A stretch of DNA of 64,000 nt from Citrobacter gillenii (GTDB lineage Bacteria > Pseudomonadota > Gammaproteobacteria > Enterobacterales > Enterobacteriaceae). Shown here one piece after another: positions 51,296-61,550 of the stretch (position 1 is the first letter of the stretch; each line of letters opens with the position of its first letter). Location: assembly GCF_013337685.1 (NCBI RefSeq), contig NZ_SUQN01000001.1, positions 248,001 to 312,000 on the forward strand, in the 5' to 3' direction. The translations under genes were made by a program, and so were the position numbers. The notes under the pieces are model-generated. The model saw only the letters and a program-made list of their open reading frames with translations, ran no database searches and was not told where the DNA came from.

Positions 51296-52732
51296 CTATA
51301 TAGTGATGCCATAGACCTGAAGCTTCTGTATAAATTTAATCGCACCATTAAAATTTAAGTGATCGCCATCTTGAAAGTCGTGACGAGTAAAGTCCGGGTC
51401 ATCACTCATATCAATGAGTACAATATTTTTCTTATTTAATGTGATTTGTTGGTAAAATGAAAAAGCCTCATTGAGCATTTCTTTATCAATGTTTTCTATA
51501 TATTTCTGTGGCTGAGGGGCAAATACTATATACATAGCGTATTTATTCATCTCGGCATTGTGGACCATTTTCTCGATATTTCGAGAATTCGAACTCAATG
51601 ATTCCTTATAACAAAAAAGTTTGGAGTGATTGGTACCGCGCTGTATGCTGAGTTTATCCATTTCCTCTTCGCACATTGAATTTTTATTTTTTTGTTCATC
51701 AATTAACGTATGAAAGTCAAAGTTAATATATTTTTGGTTGACAATGTCTGTTATCGCGGTTATTAACTTTTTTTCAGATATAAATAAATTTAACAGGTTT
51801 TTTTCAATGCTACTGCTAATTGATGCAGGTTGGTATATCTCATCATGATTGCTTGCGAAAATTTCTTCATCATATTGAATGTATGGGATGTTATTTTTTT
51901 TGGCGAAAAACTTAAGCTCCTTAAATACGCCACTATTAAAGGTGCTTTTACTTCTGGTCAATTCATGGTGTAAATCAAAGAAACTCGTGATATGAATATG
52001 GTTTTTTAACTGGCCACTCTGAGTCAGATGTTCAGTGATAGCCAGGGCAAATGCAGTATCACCACTTTTAACAGACATATTGGCTGTACAGGTAGTCAAT
52101 TGTGTTGGTACACCCCACCAGGCATAAGACGACCCCGTAACGACATTATCAATAATCTGTGTATTGTATTTTTTGTATTCATGTTCCAGATACATGGCAT
52201 ACCTTTTGTTAGTCCCACAGGAAACACGTAGTGGACTATAGTAGATGTAAGAGAAAATATTCGCACAGTCGAATTTTCTTCTTAAAATATAACTTCCTTC
52301 ATCATCATAGATGAGAATTTTAGTTTCATTACAGGTTGAAGGATGGCTGATAGTATGAATACAGAGTTCAATGTCAGCGGTGATGTCAATGTGTACAAGT
52401 TGTGACTGAAAACGATCCGCAATAATGGTACTAAAGCTGAGATAATGACGTTGGGTACCATAAAAGAAAATCTTATATTGAGTGGAGTGCAGAAGCGTCA
52501 TCCAGTATTCTGAAATTATAGGAAGAATAATTTCCACATCTCTTTCAGTGATATCTCTTGTAGTGAGCGGTATGAGGTTATTGATCAAGGTGGCAGATTG
52601 TTCATTCTCCTCTATATGTTGCTGGCCTGCGATTATAGTATTCTTGATATTATCGATGTCTAAATTAAGCTTGTATTTGGCCAAGGATTTTGCATGTTTT
52701 TGGAGATCTTTAATGAAACGGTGTTTATCCAC
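51296..52732 (-). CDS. hypothetical protein with SGNH-hydrolase-like C-terminal half
   Basis: I do not recognise a named gene here. The 478-residue product is acidic/asparagine-rich, and its DNA is much more AT-rich than neighbouring genes, which suggests horizontal acquisition. Residues 1-190 resemble nothing I can name. From about residue 194, VVTGSSYAWWGVP (G200-x-S202) looks like the nucleophile block of an SGNH/GDSL-type esterase, TANMS near 216-220 could be a further block, and HDFQDGDHLNFNGA (D455-x-x-H458) fits the C-terminal Asp/His of that fold. No signal peptide or membrane helix is seen. It lies at a variable site beside cheV. A hydrolase or acyltransferase acting on a glycan is a guess only. 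Confidence 0.6.
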   Translation of the reverse strand: MDKHRFIKDLQKHAKSLAKYKLNLDIDNIKNTIIAGQQHIEENEQSATLINNLIPLTTRDITERDVEIILPIISEYWMTLLHSTQYKIFFYGTQRHYLSFSTIIADRFQSQLVHIDITADIELCIHTISHPSTCNETKILIYDDEGSYILRRKFDCANIFSYIYYSPLRVSCGTNKRYAMYLEHEYKKYNTQIIDNVVTGSSYAWWGVPTQLTTCTANMSVKSGDTAFALAITEHLTQSGQLKNHIHITSFFDLHHELTRSKSTFNSGVFKELKFFAKKNNIPYIQYDEEIFASNHDEIYQPASISSSIEKNLLNLFISEKKLITAITDIVNQKYINFDFHTLIDEQKNKNSMCEEEMDKLSIQRGTNHSKLFCYKESLSSNSRNIEKMVHNAEMNKYAMYIVFAPQPQKYIENIDKEMLNEAFSFYQQITLNKKNIVLIDMSDDPDFTRHDFQDGDHLNFNGAIKFIQKLQVYGITI

Positions 52733-52928
52733 GTCACTGCCTGCTTAGAAATGTGAAAATCATGTAGGATAATTGTTGAGTGCTATTTTTTGACTCAACG
52801 GCTGATATCTAAAAGCGGCAATTTTTAATGATAATTAAAGGGGGCATCATGATGATGAGATTATTTTTGTGGGGGAACTACTCCCTTACTCGTTGGAGAA
52901 CCGCAGAGTAAGGGGGGCAGGTAGAGCG
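52733..52928. promoter_or_regulatory. AT-rich spacer between the SGNH-like gene and cheV
   Basis: The spacer holds an inverted repeat GTTGAGT-N11-ACTCAAC (52774-52798), about 42-66 bases upstream of the SGNH-like start, and a second, CTCCCTTACTC/GAGTAAGGGG (52881-52916), just beyond the cheV stop that may end cheV transcription although no T run follows. Confidence 0.4.
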
Positions 52929-53933
52929 TCAGGCTGAAATCTGGCGGCTCACCAGTGGCCCATTAATGTCTTTCGCCGCGCGCTCCATCACTTCCTGGAT
53001 TACGGAAGACAGCTCGTTGATCTCGAATTTCGCCACGTAGCCATCGGCCTTCACCCTGCGCACATGATCTTCATTGGCGCTGCCGGAAAGGGACGAGTGG
53101 ATGACGACCGGGATCTTCTTCAGGCGTTCATCGGTCTTAATCTTGCGGGTCAGCGTAAAGCCGTCCATCTCCGGCATTTCCAGATCGGTAAGCACTAGCG
53201 CAATTTTCTCGCTGATGGACTTGCCTTCCGCCTGCGCTTCCAGGGACAGCTGCTGAATTTTTTCCCACGCGTCTTTGCCGGTGACATGCATCTGGTGCGG
53301 AATGTTCATGGCGTTAAGCCCTTTTTCCAGCATCGCACGGGCGACCTTAGAATCTTCTGCCACAATCGCCACAGCACCTGGGGTGATATTGAATTTACTG
53401 GTCTCCAGGTGGGTGGCGCGCAGATCGTGGTTTGACGGCACAATGTCATACAGGATCTGTTCGACGTCGAGTACCAGCGCCAGGTTGTTGGTTTCTTTGT
53501 TATCATCCAGACAGGCGATGCTGGTGATATAGCGACCGTTGACGGCTTTCTCGGCGGTATGCACCTGCTGCCAGTCCAGGCGCATAATGTTTTCCACTGA
53601 CTCTACCGCAAACGCCTGTACGCTACGGGCGTATTCGGTGATCAGCAGGATGTTCAGTCCGGTCTCAGGCTTGCATCCGGCAACGGCGGGCAGGTCGATC
53701 ACCGGGATCACCTGATCGCGAATGTTCACCATGCCCAGCAACGGGGCTTTCATGCCCGCCGGACGCGTAAATGCGGGCATGGGGACAATTTCGCGCAGCT
53801 TAAATACGTTGATGCCAAACAGCTCTGATTTCTGCTCATCCAGCGATGTGCCGAGGCGAAACAGCAGCAGTTCAAAGCGGTTAGACAGGGTTAGGTTTGT
53901 CCTGTCATCAATGTCTTTCTGAATATTATTCAT
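52929..53933 (-). CDS. cheV: chemotaxis coupling/response-regulator protein CheV
   Basis: CheV links chemoreceptors to the CheA kinase and tunes adaptation. The 334-residue protein has an N-terminal CheW-like domain (about 15-170; FGINVFKLREIVPMP and GMVNIRDQVIPVIDLPA) and a C-terminal receiver domain (about 187-320). The receiver's phospho-acceptor is D250 in VLTDLEMPEMDGF with acidic pocket E193-D194 and the conserved lysine in GYVAKFE. ATG 53933 is chosen over upstream in-frame codons because GAGGA precedes it and a sigma-28 promoter lies just upstream. Salmonella has cheV at this position; E. coli K-12 lacks it. Confidence 0.94.
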   Translation of the reverse strand: MNNIQKDIDDRTNLTLSNRFELLLFRLGTSLDEQKSELFGINVFKLREIVPMPAFTRPAGMKAPLLGMVNIRDQVIPVIDLPAVAGCKPETGLNILLITEYARSVQAFAVESVENIMRLDWQQVHTAEKAVNGRYITSIACLDDNKETNNLALVLDVEQILYDIVPSNHDLRATHLETSKFNITPGAVAIVAEDSKVARAMLEKGLNAMNIPHQMHVTGKDAWEKIQQLSLEAQAEGKSISEKIALVLTDLEMPEMDGFTLTRKIKTDERLKKIPVVIHSSLSGSANEDHVRRVKADGYVAKFEINELSSVIQEVMERAAKDINGPLVSRQISA

Positions 53934-53967
53934 CCTGTCCTCAGTGTGAACGCCAGCCTTTTCACTG

Positions 53968-53994
53968 TTATCGGCACTGAGGCGGAAAAATAGA
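53968..53994 (-). promoter_or_regulatory. sigma-28 (FliA) promoter of cheV
   Basis: On the minus strand the -10 element is GCCGATAA, a perfect match to the FliA consensus, at 53968-53975. After an 11-base spacer comes TCTATTTT (53987-53994), matching the -35 consensus TAAAGTTT at five of eight bases. The predicted start is about 28 bases before the cheV ATG. Confidence 0.8.
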
Positions 53995-53997
53995 GCG

Positions 53998-54915
53998 TTA
54001 AACCGTGAAAACGGCGAAATCGTGCGCCAGTTCGGTGTCCGCAAACAGCGCCCGGCACTCTTCGAGCAAACGTTGGCAGCCTTTTTCATCATAACGCGAG
54101 CTGACGTGAGTCATAATCAATCGGCCCGCACCAGCCTCCTGTGCCAGCATCGCAGCCTGGCGGGTGGAGCTGTGTCCCCGACTGTTGGCCTTTTCTTCCA
54201 TCGAGGCGTCCAGCGTGGTCTCATGTACCATCACATCCACCCCTTTTGCCAGTTCGAGGGCGGAGGCGCACGGCGCGGTATCGCCAAATATCGCCACGGA
54301 TTTGCCCGGAATCGCCGGGGCGAGAAAATCAGCACCGTTAAGGGAACGACCATCTTCCAGCACGACGGTTTTACCGGCTTTGAGATCCTGGAACCACGGC
54401 CCTGGCTTAACGCCCGCTGCCTTCAGCGCGCTGGCGTCAAGCGCACCGGGTTTGTCATGTTCTTCAACGCGAAAACCGTAGCATTCGAGCGGATGCGCCA
54501 GCGCGAAAGCCGTTACTTTACGCAGACCGTCGTCGAGAATTTCTCCGGCGGTAATTTCCACAATCTCCAGCGGATAATCGGTCCAGGAGCCGCTCAGGCG
54601 TAATGCAGTCTCGGTAAATTCACGTAACCCTTTTGGCCCGTACAGCGTCAACGGCTGGACGTTTCCGGCCATCGAGCGGCTGCACAGCAGTCCCGGCAGG
54701 CCAAAAAGGTGATCGCCATGCAGATGGCTGATAAAAATACGATCGAGTTTTCCCGGATTGAATGGCGTGGTCAGCATCTGGTGCTGCGTTCCTTCGCCGC
54801 AATCGAAAAGCCACAATCCCGCCTGAGTAGGGTGTTGCAGATTGAGTAATATTGCCGTTACATTGCGAGAGCGCGTGGGGACACCCGCAGACGTGCCTAA
54901 AAAAATTAATTCCAT
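53998..54915 (-). CDS. rbn: ribonuclease BN / tRNase Z
   Basis: Rbn (ElaC) is a zinc-dependent metallo-beta-lactamase-fold RNase that trims tRNA 3' ends and has exo- and endonuclease activity. The zinc motif HLHGDH is H64, H66, D68 and H69. The phosphodiesterase-family histidine motif is in [18 protein letters not shown] and AIFGDTAP. It has 305 residues, the E. coli length. It is divergent from elaA and ends four bases upstream of the cheV -35 element. Confidence 0.95.
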   Translation of the reverse strand: MELIFLGTSAGVPTRSRNVTAILLNLQHPTQAGLWLFDCGEGTQHQMLTTPFNPGKLDRIFISHLHGDHLFGLPGLLCSRSMAGNVQPLTLYGPKGLREFTETALRLSGSWTDYPLEIVEITAGEILDDGLRKVTAFALAHPLECYGFRVEEHDKPGALDASALKAAGVKPGPWFQDLKAGKTVVLEDGRSLNGADFLAPAIPGKSVAIFGDTAPCASALELAKGVDVMVHETTLDASMEEKANSRGHSSTRQAAMLAQEAGAGRLIMTHVSSRYDEKGCQRLLEECRALFADTELAHDFAVFTV

Positions 54916-54982
54916 CTTAGTATTACACTTTTCGCCATCAATAAGGCAGGGTGTTCAGGTTATCACAACCAAGGGGCAGACA

Positions 54983-55444
54983 ATGATTCACTGGCAAGAT
55001 CTCCACCATACAGAACTGACCGTCCAGCAACTGTATGCCATTCTTCAGCTGCGCTGTGCGGTGTTTGTTGTTGAGCAACAGTGTCCGTATCAGGATGTGG
55101 ACGGCGATGACCTGACGGGTGAAAACCGACACCTTCTGGGATGGCATAATGATCGGCTGGTGGCGTATGCGAGGATTCTGAAAAGCGACGACGATCTCGA
55201 ACCGGTGGTTATCGGTCGGGTGATTGTCAGCGCTGCGTTACGCGGGGAAAAACTGGGGCAGCAGCTGATGACGCAGACGCTGGCATCCTGTGCTCAGCAC
55301 TGGCCGCACAAGGCGTTGTATCTGGGCGCGCAGGCGCATCTGCAACCTTTCTACGCGCGCTTTGGTTTCGTTCCGGTGACGGATATCTATGATGAAGATG
55401 GTATTCCGCACATCGGCATGGCGCGTGAGGGACATCAAGCGTAA
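54983..55444 (+). CDS. elaA: GNAT family acetyltransferase ElaA
   Basis: ElaA is a 153-residue GNAT-fold protein of unknown substrate. RVIVSAALRGEKLGQQLMTQ (about 74-93) is the acetyl-CoA loop, and YLGAQAHLQPFYARFGFVPV is the conserved C-terminal motif. ATG 54983 matches E. coli; the open frame upstream overlaps rbn and is not conserved. elaB follows 53 bases later. Confidence 0.93.
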   Translation: MIHWQDLHHTELTVQQLYAILQLRCAVFVVEQQCPYQDVDGDDLTGENRHLLGWHNDRLVAYARILKSDDDLEPVVIGRVIVSAALRGEKLGQQLMTQTLASCAQHWPHKALYLGAQAHLQPFYARFGFVPVTDIYDEDGIPHIGMAREGHQA

Positions 55445-55497
55445 ACAGCTCAGGTCGTCTATAGTTAGCGGGTACGTAAATAGAAAGGGAGAAAATA

Positions 55498-55803
55498 ATG
55501 TCTTTTCATTCTTATGAATCACGTATTGATGATGACCTGGAATTACTCAGTGAAACGCTGGAAGAAGTGCTGCGCTCGTCGGGCGATCCTGCCGACCAGA
55601 AGTACCTGGAGTTAAAAGCGAAAGCCGAACAGGCGTTAGAAGAGGTGAGAAATCGCGTCAGCCACGCTTCGGACAGCTATTATTATCGCGCGAAAAAGGC
55701 CGTTTGCCGGGCAGATGACTATGTGCATGATAAACCGTGGCGCGGGATCGGCGTGGGTGCAACGGTCGGTTTAGTGATGGGTTTATTGTTAGCACGGCGA
55801 TAA
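55498..55803 (+). CDS. elaB: ElaB, tail-anchored stress-response membrane protein
   Basis: ElaB (101 residues, YqjD/DUF883 family) is a C-tail-anchored inner-membrane protein, RpoS-dependent and induced in stationary phase in E. coli, where YqjD-type proteins bind ribosomes. The N-terminal part is a charged helix (about 8-75) and the tail helix is GIGVGATVGLVMGLLLARR (83-101). CTATAGTTAGCG at 55459 could be a sigma-S-type -10 element. A terminator follows. Confidence 0.94.
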   Translation: MSFHSYESRIDDDLELLSETLEEVLRSSGDPADQKYLELKAKAEQALEEVRNRVSHASDSYYYRAKKAVCRADDYVHDKPWRGIGVGATVGLVMGLLLARR

Positions 55804-55827
55804 ATTCGACACCTTCATCGCATTTGT

Positions 55828-55858
55828 CAGTACTCCCTAAACGGGGGTACTGCTTTTT
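55828..55858 (+). terminator. rho-independent terminator after elaB
   Basis: CAGTACTCCC (55828-55837) pairs with GGGGGTACTG (55843-55852) across loop TAAAC, followed by CTTTTTC. Confidence 0.75.
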
Positions 55859-55907
55859 CTCGTCAGTACCCCGTATAATGAGAGGTTTTTAACAGGGAGA
55901 GGTCTGC

Positions 55908-57206
55908 GTGCATTCAATTACTACTGCGCTGGAAAATCTGATGCGCCTTTTGACGCAAGAGATACCGGCAGCACCTGGCATTCGTATTTACGACATCCCT
56001 TTCCCTCTGAATGATGCTTTCGACGCTTTGGGCTGGCTGGCCAGTCAACCCGTCTGGCCGCAGTTTTATTGGCAACAGCGTAACGGTGATGAAGAAGCCG
56101 CCGTGCTGGGTGCCGTGGCCACGTTTTCCTCTCTGGCCGTCGCTCAGCAGTTTTTACACCAGCATGAAGACCATCCTGAACTGCGCATCTGGGGCCTGAA
56201 TGCGTTTGAACCCCAGCGCGGTAATTTACTGCTACCTCGCCTGGAATGGCGGCGTTGCGCAGGCGTGGCAACCTTACGGTTACACCTGTATAGCGACGTG
56301 TCGCTGCAAGACGATGCCGTGCACGCGCGCGCCTTCCTTTCAACGCTTGCCAACGTGAAGCCGCTTCCCGCACTGCGCCTGAATTTAACCGCTGAGCAGC
56401 ACTGGCCGGATAAAGCGGGCTGGACGCGCCTGATTGAACTGGCGACACAAACCATTGCCGGGGAAGCGCTCGACAAAGTGGTGCTGGCGCGGGCAACCGA
56501 TTTACAGTTCTCACAGCCGGTGAACGCCGCGTCGGTGATGGCCTCCAGTCGTCGCTTAAACCTTAACTGCTACCATTTCTTTATGGCGTTTTCCGCCGAG
56601 TGCGCTTTTTTGGGATCGTCTCCTGAACGTCTGTATCGGCGGCGTGACACGGCGCTGCGTACCGAAGCGCTGGCCGGAACCGTCGCTAATCATCCTGACG
56701 ACCACCGGGCCTGGCAGCTCGGCGAGTGGCTGATGAAGGACGATAAAAACCAGCGTGAGAATATGCTGGTGGTGGAAGATATCTGTCAGCGACTGCAAAA
56801 CTGTACGCAAACCCTCGACGTGCTGCCACCGCAGGTGCTCAGACTGCGCAAAGTGCAGCATCTGCGCCGCTGTATCTGGACTGCGCTGAATCAACCGGAC
56901 GATACGCTTTGCCTGATGCAGCTCCAGCCGACCGCGGCAGTGGCGGGCATTCCGCGTGAACGGGCGCGCGCATTCATCCAGCATAATGAACCTTTTGAAC
57001 GAGAATGGTATGCCGGCTCTGCGGGATATCTCTCCCTGCAGCAAAGTGAGTTTTGCGTGTCGCTACGTTCGGCGAAAATTAGCGGCAATGTGGTGCGCCT
57101 GTACGCTGGGGCCGGGATTGTACGCGGCTCCGATCCCGAACAAGAATGGCAGGAAATAGACAATAAAGCGGCGGGTTTACGTACTTTATTACAGATGGAA
57201 GCCTAA
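55908..57206 (+). CDS. menF: isochorismate synthase MenF
   Basis: MenF converts chorismate to isochorismate, the first committed step of menaquinone synthesis. The chorismate-binding fold has DKVVLARATDLQF (catalytic lysine), AFLGSSPERLYRR, EALAGTVANH, KNQRENMLVVEDI and the C-terminal RLYAGAGIVRGSDPEQEWQE. It has 432 residues and starts with GTG 55908 behind GGGAGAGG. menD begins 84 bases later, the largest gap in the men cluster. Confidence 0.95.
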   Translation: MHSITTALENLMRLLTQEIPAAPGIRIYDIPFPLNDAFDALGWLASQPVWPQFYWQQRNGDEEAAVLGAVATFSSLAVAQQFLHQHEDHPELRIWGLNAFEPQRGNLLLPRLEWRRCAGVATLRLHLYSDVSLQDDAVHARAFLSTLANVKPLPALRLNLTAEQHWPDKAGWTRLIELATQTIAGEALDKVVLARATDLQFSQPVNAASVMASSRRLNLNCYHFFMAFSAECAFLGSSPERLYRRRDTALRTEALAGTVANHPDDHRAWQLGEWLMKDDKNQRENMLVVEDICQRLQNCTQTLDVLPPQVLRLRKVQHLRRCIWTALNQPDDTLCLMQLQPTAAVAGIPRERARAFIQHNEPFEREWYAGSAGYLSLQQSEFCVSLRSAKISGNVVRLYAGAGIVRGSDPEQEWQEIDNKAAGLRTLLQMEA

Positions 57207-57290
57207 TGAGTCACACATTATCGACTCATATCAAAAATCCATTTATTCGATTCTTTATACTGTGTCGCAATATTGATACCGGACAATCTT

Positions 57291-58961
57291 ATGTCAGTAA
57301 GCGCATTTAACCGACGCTGGGCGGCGGTCATACTGGAAGCACTCACTCGCCACGGCGTCAGGCATGTTTGCATTGCGCCTGGCTCTCGTTCGACGCCATT
57401 GACGCTGGCCGCAGCGGAGAATTCTGCCTTTATCCACCATACCCACTTTGACGAGCGCGGGTTGGGGCATCTGGCCTTAGGTCTGGCCAAGGTCAGTCGG
57501 CAGCCGGTTGCGGTGATTGTGACCTCCGGTACGGCGGTAGCGAATTTGTATCCGGCGCTTATCGAAGCCGGTCTCACCGGTGAAAAACTGATTTTACTCA
57601 CGGCGGACAGACCGCCTGAGCTTATCGACTGCGGGGCGAATCAGGCGATTCGTCAGCCGGGAATGTTTGCTTCTCATCCATCGCAAACGCTCTCTTTACC
57701 GCGTCCGACGCAGGACATTCCCGCCAGTTGGCTGGTTTCCACCCTCGATAATGCCATGGCTTCACTGCACAGCGGTGCGGTACACATTAACTGCCCGTTT
57801 GCGGAGCCGCTGTATGGCGAGATGGACGACACAGGCATTGAGTGGCAGCAGCGGCTGGGTGACTGGTGGCAGGATGATAAACCCTGGCTGCGCGAAGCGC
57901 GTCGGCTGGAAAGTGACAAACAGCGCGACTGGTTCTTCTGGCGGCAAAAGCGCGGCGTGGTGATTGCCGGGCGTATGACGGCGGAAGAGGGTAAGAAAGT
58001 TGCGCTGTGGGCGCAGACGTTAGGCTGGCCGCTGATTGGCGATGTGCTGTCGCAAACCGGACAGCCGCTGCCGTGTGCCGACCTGTGGTTGGGCAATGCG
58101 AAAGCGGTGACCGAATTACAGCAGGCACAGATTGTGGTGCAGTTGGGCAGCAGCCTGACCGGAAAACGTCTGTTGCAATGGCAGGCTACCTGTAACCCGC
58201 AAGAATACTGGATTGTCGACAATATCGAAGGACGGCTGGATCCCGCTCATCATCGTGGACGCAGGTTAGTCGCGAAGGTTAGCGACTGGCTGGATCTGCA
58301 TCCGGCAGAGAAACGCCAGCCCTGGTGCGTCGATGTTCCACGCCTCGCGGAACAGGCGTGGCAAACGGTGGCAGCGCGTCGCGAGGCGTTTGGTGAAGCG
58401 CAGCTGGCGCACCGCATTCGCGAGTATCTGCCTGAACAGGGCCAGCTGTTTGTCGGCAACAGTTTGGTGGTACGTCTGATTGACGCACTGTCTCAGCTTC
58501 CGGCAGGGTATCCGGTGTACAGCAATCGCGGGGCCAGCGGTATCGACGGTCTACTGTCAACCGCGGCAGGTGTACAGCGAGCCAGCGCGAAATCGACGCT
58601 GGCCATCGTCGGCGACTTATCGGCGCTGTATGATCTGAATGCGCTGGCCTTATTGCGCCAGGTCTCCGCACCGTTTGTCCTGATTGTGGTGAACAATAAC
58701 GGCGGGCAGATTTTCTCCCTGTTGCCGACACCGCAAAGTGAGCGTGAACGGTTCTATCTGATGCCGCAGAACGTCCATTTTGATCATGCGGCAGCGATGT
58801 TTAACCTAAAATATCACCGCCCGGAAAACTGGGAACAGCTGGAACGTGCACTGGCAGGAGCCTGGCGTACTCCGGCCGCCACTGTGATTGAGCTGGTGGT
58901 CAATGAGACTGACGGGGCGCAAACCCTGCAGCAGCTGCTGGCGCAGGTGAGTCATCTATGA
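57291..58961 (+). CDS. menD: 2-succinyl-5-enolpyruvyl-6-hydroxy-3-cyclohexene-1-carboxylate synthase
   Basis: MenD is a thiamine-diphosphate enzyme that joins 2-oxoglutarate to isochorismate (SEPHCHC synthase). It has 556 residues. The N-terminal Pyr domain holds [16 protein letters not shown] and [14 protein letters not shown] (catalytic glutamate). The C-terminal PP domain holds [20 protein letters not shown] and the TPP/Mg motif [17 protein letters not shown] 57291 is the E. coli start. A TATACT -10-like hexamer at 57256 suggests a separate menD promoter. Its stop overlaps menH. Confidence 0.96.
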   Translation: MSVSAFNRRWAAVILEALTRHGVRHVCIAPGSRSTPLTLAAAENSAFIHHTHFDERGLGHLALGLAKVSRQPVAVIVTSGTAVANLYPALIEAGLTGEKLILLTADRPPELIDCGANQAIRQPGMFASHPSQTLSLPRPTQDIPASWLVSTLDNAMASLHSGAVHINCPFAEPLYGEMDDTGIEWQQRLGDWWQDDKPWLREARRLESDKQRDWFFWRQKRGVVIAGRMTAEEGKKVALWAQTLGWPLIGDVLSQTGQPLPCADLWLGNAKAVTELQQAQIVVQLGSSLTGKRLLQWQATCNPQEYWIVDNIEGRLDPAHHRGRRLVAKVSDWLDLHPAEKRQPWCVDVPRLAEQAWQTVAARREAFGEAQLAHRIREYLPEQGQLFVGNSLVVRLIDALSQLPAGYPVYSNRGASGIDGLLSTAAGVQRASAKSTLAIVGDLSALYDLNALALLRQVSAPFVLIVVNNNGGQIFSLLPTPQSERERFYLMPQNVHFDHAAAMFNLKYHRPENWEQLERALAGAWRTPAATVIELVVNETDGAQTLQQLLAQVSHL

Positions 58962-59716
58962 TCCTGCACGCGCAGGCGAACAAGGACCAGGCGGATGCCC
59001 CCTGGCTGGTTTTCCTGCACGGCTTCTCCGGCGATTGCCGGGAATGGCAGCCGGTCGGGGAGCAGTTTGCGGACTGTTCACGGCTGTATATTGATTTGCC
59101 CGGCCACGGCGGTTCTGCGGATATTCACGTCAGCGGATTTGATGACGTCAGCGAACTGCTGCGTAATACTTTATTTAGTTACAACATACTTAACTACTGG
59201 CTGGTGGGATATTCTCTTGGCGGCCGAGTGGCGATGATGGCGGCTTGCCAGGGGATGTCAGGGCTTTGCGGCCTGGTGGTCGAAGGCGGGCATCCGGGGC
59301 TGCAAAGTGAAGACGAGCGCGCGCAGCGTCGCCTGTCCGACGGTCGCTGGGCCGCACGTTTTCGCCACGAGCCGCTACGTGATGTTTTTAACGACTGGTA
59401 CCAACAACCGGTTTTTGCCTCGCTAAGCCCTGCGCAACGGCAGGTGCTGGTCGAGCTGCGTAGCCAGAACAATGGCGTTACGCTTGCCGCTATGCTGGAG
59501 GCCACCTCGCTGGCGGGTCAACCCGATTTACGTGCGCTGCTCACCACGCGCACATTTCCGTTTTATTATTTATGTGGTGAACGTGACGATAAATTCCGCG
59601 CTCTGGCGACGGAAATGTCTGTACCGAACCATGTGATTCCTCACGCTGGACACAACGCGCATCGGGACAATCCCGCGGGCGTAGTAGACTGTCTGGCTCA
59701 GATTCTGCGTCGCTGA
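58958..59716 (+). CDS. menH: SHCHC synthase MenH
   Basis: MenH eliminates pyruvate from SEPHCHC to form SHCHC. It is an alpha/beta hydrolase of 252 residues with nucleophile S86 (GYSLGG), D210 and H232 (AGHNAH), the same triad as E. coli. It overlaps menD by four bases and menB follows 14 bases later. Confidence 0.96.
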   Translation: MILHAQANKDQADAPWLVFLHGFSGDCREWQPVGEQFADCSRLYIDLPGHGGSADIHVSGFDDVSELLRNTLFSYNILNYWLVGYSLGGRVAMMAACQGMSGLCGLVVEGGHPGLQSEDERAQRRLSDGRWAARFRHEPLRDVFNDWYQQPVFASLSPAQRQVLVELRSQNNGVTLAAMLEATSLAGQPDLRALLTTRTFPFYYLCGERDDKFRALATEMSVPNHVIPHAGHNAHRDNPAGVVDCLAQILRR

Positions 59717-59730
59717 CTAAAGGACATTTT

Positions 59731-60588
59731 ATGATCTATCCTGATGAAACAATGCTTTACGCACCGGTAGAATGGCTCGATTGCTCTGAAGGCTATACCG
59801 ACATTCGCTATGAAAAATCCACCGACGGTATTGCAAAAATCACCATCAATCGTCCGCAGGTACGCAATGCTTTCCGTCCTGTAACCGTCAAAGAGATGAT
59901 TCAGGCGATGTCTGATGCGCGCTATGACGACAATATCGGCGTGATTATCCTGACCGGCGCAGGCGACAAAGCGTTCTGCGCGGGCGGCGATCAGAAAGTA
60001 CGCGGCGACTACGGCGGATACCAGGATGACTCCGGCGTACATCACCTGAACGTGCTGGACTTCCAGCGTCAGATCCGTACCTGTCCGAAGCCGGTTGTGG
60101 CGATGGTTGCGGGTTATTCCATCGGTGGTGGCCATGTGCTGCACATGATGTGTGACCTGACTATCGCGGCTGAAAACGCCATCTTTGGTCAGACAGGCCC
60201 GAAAGTGGGTTCCTTTGACGGCGGTTGGGGTGCGTCTTATATGGCCCGTATCGTTGGTCAGAAGAAAGCGCGTGAAATCTGGTTCCTGTGTCGTCAATAC
60301 GATGCGAAACAGGCACTGGATATGGGCCTGGTCAACACCGTGGTTCCGCTGGCGGATCTGGAAAAAGAGACCGTGCGCTGGTGTCGTGAAATGCTGCAAA
60401 ACAGCCCAATGGCGCTGCGCTGCCTGAAAGCAGCGCTGAACGCCGACTGCGATGGTCAGGCGGGGCTGCAGGAGCTGGCCGGTAACGCCACCATGCTGTT
60501 CTACATGACGGAAGAAGGTCAGGAAGGCCGTAATGCGTTCAACCAGAAACGTCAGCCTGACTTCAGCAAATTCAAACGGAATCCGTAA
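59731..60588 (+). CDS. menB: 1,4-dihydroxy-2-naphthoyl-CoA synthase
   Basis: MenB closes the second ring of menaquinone, turning o-succinylbenzoyl-CoA into DHNA-CoA. This crotonase-fold enzyme of 285 residues has [20 protein letters not shown] and the oxyanion/active-site segments [20 protein letters not shown] and [20 protein letters not shown] (bicarbonate-binding type glycine). AAGGACAT precedes the ATG. Its stop shares bases with the menC start (TAATG). Confidence 0.97.
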   Translation: MIYPDETMLYAPVEWLDCSEGYTDIRYEKSTDGIAKITINRPQVRNAFRPVTVKEMIQAMSDARYDDNIGVIILTGAGDKAFCAGGDQKVRGDYGGYQDDSGVHHLNVLDFQRQIRTCPKPVVAMVAGYSIGGGHVLHMMCDLTIAAENAIFGQTGPKVGSFDGGWGASYMARIVGQKKAREIWFLCRQYDAKQALDMGLVNTVVPLADLEKETVRWCREMLQNSPMALRCLKAALNADCDGQAGLQELAGNATMLFYMTEEGQEGRNAFNQKRQPDFSKFKRNP

Positions 60589-61550
60589 TGCGTAGCGCGC
60601 AGGTATACCGCTGGCAGATCCCCATGGACGCGGGGGTGATTTTGCGTGACAGGCGGTTAAAAACGCGTGATGGGCTGTACGTGTGTCTTCGTGACGGCGA
60701 GCGTGAAGGGTGGGGAGAGATCTCCCCCTTGCCGGGCTTCAGCCAGGAAACCTGGGAAGAGGCGCAAACGGCTCTGTTGGCCTGGGTAAACGGCTGGCTG
60801 AAGGGGGAAACCTCTTTACCACAGCTGCCTTCGGTGGCTTTTGGTGCTAGCTGCGCACTCGCCGAGCTTGACGGGACGTTGCCGGAGGCGGCGAATTATC
60901 GCGCCGCGCCATTGTGTACCGGCGACCCTGACGATCTGGTGCTGCAACTGGCGGACATGCCGGGCGAAAAAGTCGCGAAGATCAAAGTTGGCCTGTATGA
61001 AGCTGTACGTGACGGCATGGTGGCCAACCTGCTGCTGGAGGCGATCCCCGATCTGCATTTACGTCTTGATGCTAACCGTGCCTGGACGCCACTGAAGGCG
61101 CAGCAGTTTGCGAAGTACGTCAATCCGGATTATCGCGGGCGCATTGCCTTCCTCGAAGAGCCGTGCAAAACCCGTGATGATTCTCGCGCCTTTGCGCGGG
61201 AAACCGGGATTGCCATTGCCTGGGATGAAAGCCTGCGTGAAGCCGACTTTACCTTTATGGCGGAAGAAGGCGTGAGTGCGGTGATCATCAAGCCTACGCT
61301 CACCGGTAGTCTGGATAAGGTTCGCGAGCAGGTTGCAGCCGCGCATGCGCTCGGACTCACTGCGGTAATCAGTTCGTCTATTGAGTCAAGCCTGGGGTTA
61401 ACCCAACTGGCGCGGATTGCCGCCTGGCTGACGCCGCAGACCATACCGGGTCTGGACACGCTGAGCCTGATGCAGTGTCAGCAGGTTCGCAGCTGGCCCG
61501 GCAGTGTGCTGCCATGTATTAACGTGGATGCGCTGGAACGACTGCTATGA
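60588..61550 (+). CDS. menC: o-succinylbenzoate synthase
   Basis: MenC dehydrates SHCHC to o-succinylbenzoate. It is an enolase-superfamily enzyme of 320 residues. The catalytic lysines are K131-I-K133 and K235, and the magnesium ligands are D161, E190 and D213, all visible at the E. coli positions. It overlaps menB by one base and menE by four. Confidence 0.97.
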   Translation: MRSAQVYRWQIPMDAGVILRDRRLKTRDGLYVCLRDGEREGWGEISPLPGFSQETWEEAQTALLAWVNGWLKGETSLPQLPSVAFGASCALAELDGTLPEAANYRAAPLCTGDPDDLVLQLADMPGEKVAKIKVGLYEAVRDGMVANLLLEAIPDLHLRLDANRAWTPLKAQQFAKYVNPDYRGRIAFLEEPCKTRDDSRAFARETGIAIAWDESLREADFTFMAEEGVSAVIIKPTLTGSLDKVREQVAAAHALGLTAVISSSIESSLGLTQLARIAAWLTPQTIPGLDTLSLMQCQQVRSWPGSVLPCINVDALERLL

